From contig JBCFYV010000024.1 in the NCBI GenBank assembly GCA_039000515.1, forward strand, positions 42,357,979-42,421,978: 64,000 bases of DNA, given 5' to 3'. The stretch is from Timema cristinae (Eukaryota > Arthropoda > Insecta > Phasmatodea > Timematidae). Positions 58,852 to 64,000 of this stretch are shown here, one piece after another. A program made the translations under genes and the position numbers. Numbering within the stretch: the stretch's first letter is position 1; each line of letters starts with the position of its first letter. The notes under the pieces were generated by a model. That model saw nothing but the letters and a program-made list of their open reading frames with translations. It did no database searches and was not told where the DNA came from.

Positions 58852-60185
58852 ATAACTACTCTATTTTGTATCTTAATTGATTAATGATCTTTACTTTTAA
58901 AAATATAGTTAAACCATTAGTCAAAGAAACCCTGAAAAATATTTTTTTACAAATTTTGAAAAATGTAAATGGGTTTATCTAAATCTTTTTGCGAGATGAT
59001 CTCTCTAATTTGGTTTAGAAAATATAGCAGCGACTTTAAATCAAATTGTTACAAGGACTATTGTTGAGTCATGTGGTTTCATCACATATTTCCACTCAAT
59101 CTAGTTTATTTTAAATGAACCCAAAATTAAATGGATTAATATGATAGTTGTATATTCAATTATAAGTTGGTTGATATATTTTTTCCCGCGTTTTTATAAG
59201 GAATATTAACTTCTAGATGTTCTCCACTATATTTTCTAATCACTGGATGAATTAAAACCGTGCATTTTTGCGTAATTAATGCTTTAAGAATAAGTGAAAT
59301 AATGTATTTAAAAATGTGTGTTTATTATGTGTGTGCATTTAGATCAAGAATTTATGTATGTAAATTCAATGTATTATTACTAAGCATGTTATCAAATCAA
59401 AGAAAACCAAAAAAAGCTGTGATTGTCTGGTGCTAATATATATATTCTATTTTGGTGGGTATATAATTATTATGTTTTAGTTTATCTTTATTTTCATAAT
59501 ATTTTATTTTTTACCATTAATGTTCTATACAATTATTCTTCTTCATTATATAAACCTTTATCAATAGGCATTCTTCAATGAACAAACATGTTAATTTTAT
59601 TTTAAGCCGTAAGGAAACGAATATTTTGATAAAAATGTAATTTTGAGTTTCTTTACATTTAAAATGAAGTAAAACAGTAAAAATGATGTTTACATTTGCT
59701 ATATTTATTCCACATTAATCCCAAACCGTATTATATATAATTTTTTATATATATTTTTTGGGTGTCATATAGTTTATATATGACACGTCATACAAGTATG
59801 AAAATTCTTTTTTCAGGTCATAAAAACAAAGAGAATTAAGATTCCACTTTTTCAAGTAAAGGTGTACGAGAATATACATATTTTTTCCATCCCTTGTGCC
59901 ATTTTCTTTTATCGTTCTTCCTAGACTTGACAAATTAAGTTATACGTAAACCGAATTGAATGAAGGTAGGAGCGTCTTTTTTTACTATCTAGGATTGTCT
60001 TGAAGAACAAATTGTTTTATTCAATGTAAATATGATTGCATTTTTTTTATGTTTGATAGCATTTATGAACATTTGTATCGAAAATTAAAACGAGTGTATA
60101 AAGAATCCATTGGTATTCACACACCAAAAAAACTACATGGTGTCATCCCTCAATCGAGCCTTACCGAACGAGCGACCACCGTCTG
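58852..60185. other. 3' flank of the carrier gene
   Basis: AT-rich with no coding frame. The 3' UTR must begin here but no single polyadenylation signal stands out. Confidence 0.5.
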
Positions 60186-60189
60186 TTGG

Positions 60190-61121
60190 TGCATATAGTA
60201 TCAACTCCTGCGGATATAGGGTGTCATATAGTATCAACTCCTGCGGATATAGGGTGTCATATAGTATCAACTCCTGAGGATATAGGGTGTCATATAGTAT
60301 CAACTCCTGCGGATATAGGGTGTCATATAGTATCAACTCCTGCGGATATATTGCGTATAACCCGAATGGGTAGTAAGACGCGGTGCTAATAATCATAAAT
60401 CCTGTGGATATAGGGTGTCATATAGTATCAACTCCTGTGGATATAGGGTGTCATATAGTATCAACTCCTGTGGATATAGGGTGTCATATAGTATCAAACT
60501 CCTGTGGATATAGGGTGGCATATAGTATCAACTCCTGTGGATATAGGGTGGCATATAGTATCAACTCATGTGGATATAGGGTGTCATATAGTATCAACTC
60601 CTGCGGATATAGGGTGGCATATAGTATCAACTCCTGTGGATATAGGGTGTCATATAGTATCAACTCCTGTGGATATAGGGTGGCATATAGTATCAACTCC
60701 TGTGGATATAGGGTGTCATATAGTATCAACTCCTGCGGATATAGGGTGTCATATAGTATCAACTCCTGTGGATATAGGGTGACATATAGTATCAACTCCT
60801 GTGGATATAGGGTGTCATATAGTATCAACTCCTGTGGATATAGGGTGTCATATAGTATCAACTCCTGCGGATATAGGGTGTCATATAGTATCAACTCCTG
60901 TGGATATAGGGTGTCATATAGTATCAACTCCTGTGGATATAGGGTGGCATATAGTATCAACTCCTGTGAATATAGGGTGTCATATAGTACCAACTCCTGC
61001 GGATATAGGGTGTCATATAGTATCAACTCCTGCGGATATAGGGTGTCATATAGTACCAACTCCTGCGGATATAGGGTGTCATATAGTACCAACTCCTGCG
61101 GATATAGGGTGTCATATAGTC
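60190..61121. repeat. 33 bp minisatellite, about 28 copies, interrupted by a SINE tail
   Basis: The unit is GGATATAGGGTGTCATATAG followed by TATCAACTCCTGY. 33 is a multiple of 3, so 11-residue repeats appear in several frames on both strands. At 60350-60400 the array is broken by the shared SINE 3' tail (GCGTATAACCCGAATGGGTA onward). Units downstream mostly have TGTGG, units upstream TGCGG. Confidence 0.93.
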
Positions 61122-61127
61122 ATCACA

Positions 61128-61340
61128 AATAACCCTCCAGCAGTTATCGCAGTTTTATAGACCGGAGCCGCTACTTCGTTTAATTCAAGTAGCTCCTCAT
61201 TCGTCCTCACTAGGCCGAGTTGACCCTGTACTCCACAGAAAAAAATCTGGAAATGCCAAGGTTCGAACCCGGTACATCTGGATATGTAGCCAGAAACTCT
61301 GTCCATTAGAACACAGAGATGGTTTGTATTCACACTAGTT
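61128..61340 (-). mobile_element. SINE family D, inverted, abutting the 33 bp minisatellite
   Basis: Minus-strand head TGTTCTAATGGACAGAG and B box GGGTTCGAACCTTGG; body matches 44100-44395. Confidence 0.75.
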
Positions 61341-61391
61341 TCGATATTATATGCTAAATAGGAAAATAACAAGACAATATAGATTAAAGAT

Positions 61392-61645
61392 TTCAGCACC
61401 GCGTCTTACTACCCTTTCGGTTTACACGCTTATGTACTAATTATGATAATGGTTTTAGAGGTAAGGAAGATTATATTTAGATAAAGAGTATCAGCATTTT
61501 CGTGAAGGGAGAGTATAAATTTTTTTTTGAAAAAATCCTTCTCAGCACACCAGACTGAGAATCGACCCTAGACCTCCCCGTCATCGGCCGTTTAGTCTAC
61601 TGCGAGAGACACGCGTTAGACCAAGCGGCCAAAGAAACGCGTGTT
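61392..61645 (-). mobile_element. SINE family B
   Basis: Tail CACCGCGTCTTACTACCCTT at left, head GTTAGACCAAGCGGCCAAAG at right. Confidence 0.85.
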
Positions 61646-61975
61646 TAGTTATTGTTCTACTCCATTGATAATGCTATCTATTATTTATAGACTTGTATAT
61701 AATCAAATTAAAATATGAAAGAAAGTTTGACTCAAGATTCAATTCTGCAAGAATGTTTCATTTTCAATCCATCTGATGGGATTAACATCATTAACGAATG
61801 TTTACGAATATTTTTGGTAATTGGCTTGTTGTGTTTTATTTTAGACACACCAGCTTCATAGTATTAGTAGTCAAAGCTCCCAGCAGCTGACCTAGTGGTC
61901 CCGGGTTTAATTCTCTGGTACCGGGGGATTTTTCTCGAAAGTGGAATAGTTCCCATGTTCACCAGGGATGACTTA

Positions 61976-62279
61976 AGGAGAATTTACACTGGTCACTTTG
62001 GATGAATCACGGAAAATCAATAATGTAAACGTTAAAATAATCTAAAGTGTTCATCAAAGATGAAAGATGAACGAAAGCAGCCAACTTTTGTTCACTGGTG
62101 ATGAAACACAGAGGATGAGTCATCCAAACTAAATACAGTAAACATGTGCTTGCCTGTTCCTCTTCGGTGAACGCCAATCTTCTTCATACGTCACCTTGAT
62201 GACCAGTGTAAACTAAATTATGTTCATTCAGTGACTTCACTCTCGATGATCATCCTAGATGACCAGTGTAAATTCGCCT
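61976..62279. mobile_element. 304 bp MITE with TA flanks
   Basis: Ends AGGAGAATTTACACTGGTCA and, reversed, AGGCGAATTTACACTGGTCA, with TA on both sides (61974-61975, 62280-62281). No coding content. Confidence 0.8.
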
Positions 62280-62446
62280 TATAGTTAGTATTAAGTTATA
62301 TTGAAAATCTTCAATGGGCTCACACCACTATCATCATCCCCTTATCTCATCGGGACATGGAAAGAGCCTCCACAGAAAGGCTGTAATATTAGTACATTCG
62401 GGCGTCCCCTACATTAGTACTGTCTAATCTTTCCTCAAACTGTGGG

Positions 62447-62752
62447 CTACCTGGCTGTCTAGGGGTAAGGTGTTGGACTTCTGTGCTGGAGGTCCGGGGT
62501 TCAATCCTCGGTCACGGCACAGATTTATCTGATTTCCAAACCCTTCCTTCACCTCTGACAAGACGTGTATTAATCACAACTTGTGAATATGTGGAATGCC
62601 AGGCTTCCACCGTGGTTCGGATCCCACGTTAAACTGTAGGTCCTCCATTTCATCTCACAATCACCCTACCATTACACATGAACGTAAGTACGAATAACCC
62701 GAATGGGTAGTAAGACGTGGTGTTAATAGTAATAATAATATTTTCCTCTAAT
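62447..62752 (+). mobile_element. SINE family A, near full length
   Basis: Head TGTCTAGGGGTAAGGTG, B box GGGTTCAATCC, common tail CCCGAATGGGTAGTAAGACG, (TAA)n end. Confidence 0.88.
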
Positions 62753-62754
62753 TG

Positions 62755-63340
62755 AACTACAAATTGATGTAGCCCAGACCCGCCATTATTAACGTTGATA
62801 CAGGGAAGAATATTTTGATTCCAACCAGACAGCAACATTTATATATTTTTTTCTCCACCCTCTCTACTTTAATGCCGTATTATTCTTTCGCCTCTTCCTC
62901 CCACCCTCTTTCATCTTGTTCGTGTTCTAAATTGGGCGTGTGCTATCGCTTCCTACACCTTGAACAAAAGACAAACAAATTTCCATGTTAATTTTGTTAC
63001 ATATCAGACGGAACTTTTAAGTTCAAAAAACCTCTATGTTACGTACGCTTCATTTGTAGCGTGGATCTGAAAATTTGTTTTAGTAGATCAGTGGGATAAA
63101 TATTTAGAATTTTTTAAAAAATACTTTTAATATAAATAAAATTTAAAATAAGATGATATTAGCTGCTAGTTTTTTATTGTAAAATTACATCAATAACAGT
63201 TATAAAATTTACAATAATAAATATTTTATTAGTTTTTTGTCAATTTATTTAGCGTAAGCTTGGGAAGTTTTTTAAAGTTTGGCCTTAATTTAGGAAAGTA
63301 AAATATTAAATAAGCGTGCTATGTATATAGCACGTTTAAT
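62755..63340. other. Intergenic AT-rich DNA
   Basis: No gene seen. A perfect short hairpin (CGTGCTAT and ATAGCACG around GTAT) lies at 63315-63334. Confidence 0.5.
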
Positions 63341-63381
63341 CAGAATTTCGTTCGCTTGCTCAGCAAAAAAAAGTTTCAAAT

Positions 63382-63414
<33 letters not shown>

Positions 63415-63560
63415 TATATTATATATATATATATATATTATAAAACTGTTTGAATAGTTTTTTATTTTTTGGTTTATATATATATATGTATATTTGTAAT
63501 TATTTTTTAGTTTATATATAAACTATTTGATTTTTTGCTGCGCAAGCGAATGAAATTCTG
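63341..63560. mobile_element. Foldback MITE with (TA)n core
   Basis: Ends CAGAATTTCGTTCGCTTGCT and, reversed, CAGAATTTCATTCGCTTGCG, continuing for about 35 bases; the core is nearly pure TA. Confidence 0.75.
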
Positions 63561-63657
63561 ACTATCCAAAATAAATTGCGTGTACTTTACAAGATGAAGT
63601 AACGTTATGAATTCATAAAGAGTCGTATTATTTAAATTTAAGAATTACTTTCGTTTT

Positions 63658-63910
63658 TTTAGCACTGCATCTTTCTAACCGTTTGGGTTATACGCTTATG
63701 TACTATTTACACTAATAATTCTAGAGATTAATAAAATTATACTTATAGAAGAAGTGTACCCAAATTTGCGTGGTGGAAGAGTGGAGAACCGTTTTGTAAA
63801 CGCCTCCTTCAGTATACCCGACAGAGATTAGAAACTGTATCTCTCCGTCATTGGCAGTCTAGTCTACTGCGAGAATAGCGCGTTAGGCCGTGCGACCACC
63901 GAAGAGGGTT
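63658..63910 (-). mobile_element. SINE family B
   Basis: Tail CACTGCATCTTTCTAACCGT at left, head GTTAGGCCGTGCGACCACCG at right; moderately diverged. Confidence 0.83.
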
Positions 63911-64000
63911 ACCTTAATTTGTTAATGCACTTAAGACTTGCCTATCATAATTTCCTACCCGAAGACTGTATGGTCACATGTTCTAAGGAGTAAAGTTCGA

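Noticed and set aside
60190..61121. CRISPR-like array
   Set aside because: Repeats are contiguous with no unique spacers, and the genome is eukaryotic.
60190..61160. Long repetitive open frames (up to 249 codons) on both strands
   Set aside because: They exist because the 33-base unit is a multiple of three and lacks stops; all frames are equally open, so no coding signal.
37895..62580. tRNA genes at the many sites with A and B boxes
   Set aside because: They lack complete cloverleaf folding by eye and continue into SINE bodies; they are tRNA-derived SINE heads.

Overview
The window looks like AT-rich nuclear DNA from an animal, most likely an arthropod. Two things point there: a seven-transmembrane gustatory receptor of the arthropod type with its C-terminal TYhhhhhQ signature, and genes broken into short exons across long, transposon-filled introns. 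A non-insect arthropod such as a chelicerate is a guess; nothing here proves the lineage. There is no prokaryotic, organellar or viral gene content. Single-base indels break at least one reading frame and one splice phase, and one satellite unit is visibly degraded, so the base-level consensus is imperfect.

Three multi-exon genes can be assembled from splice phases. (1) Plus strand, 1554-22180: a seven-exon gustatory receptor-like gene of about 371 residues. Its 12.9 kb second intron carries a 12 kb tandem array of about ten 1.2 kb units, each built around a large inverted repeat. (2) Minus strand, 40030 down to 24600: an eight-exon SLC3A2/4F2hc-like amino-acid transporter heavy chain (single-pass membrane anchor plus a catalytically dead alpha-amylase-like ectodomain). 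It has a one-base deletion in its largest exon. (3) Plus strand, 51189-58851: a four-exon mitochondrial carrier closest to SLC25A29 (basic amino acids), with three PX[DE]XX[KR] motifs and an unusual C-terminal extension of about 200 residues. The first exon, with the start codon, a TISU/YY1-like context and the splice donor, lies in a block duplicated in tandem four times.

The rest is repeats. At least four tRNA-derived SINE families are scattered throughout. Two of them (called A and B here) have different tRNA-like heads but the same 3' tail ending in (TAA)n. There are 3' ends of two non-LTR retrotransposon families, a PIF/Harbinger element with TTA target-site duplications, a hAT-like element with a perfect 8 bp duplication, several foldback MITEs, and minisatellites of 33, 41, 54 and 140 bp.

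Layout: 1-22.2 kb receptor gene; 22.2-24.3 kb transposon remnants; 24.3-40.3 kb SLC3A2-like gene; 40.3-50.8 kb intergenic repeats; 50.8-58.9 kb carrier gene; 58.9-64 kb intergenic with the 33 bp minisatellite, SINEs and MITEs. The two transporter genes both concern amino-acid movement (plasma membrane and mitochondrion), but nothing suggests they are co-regulated.
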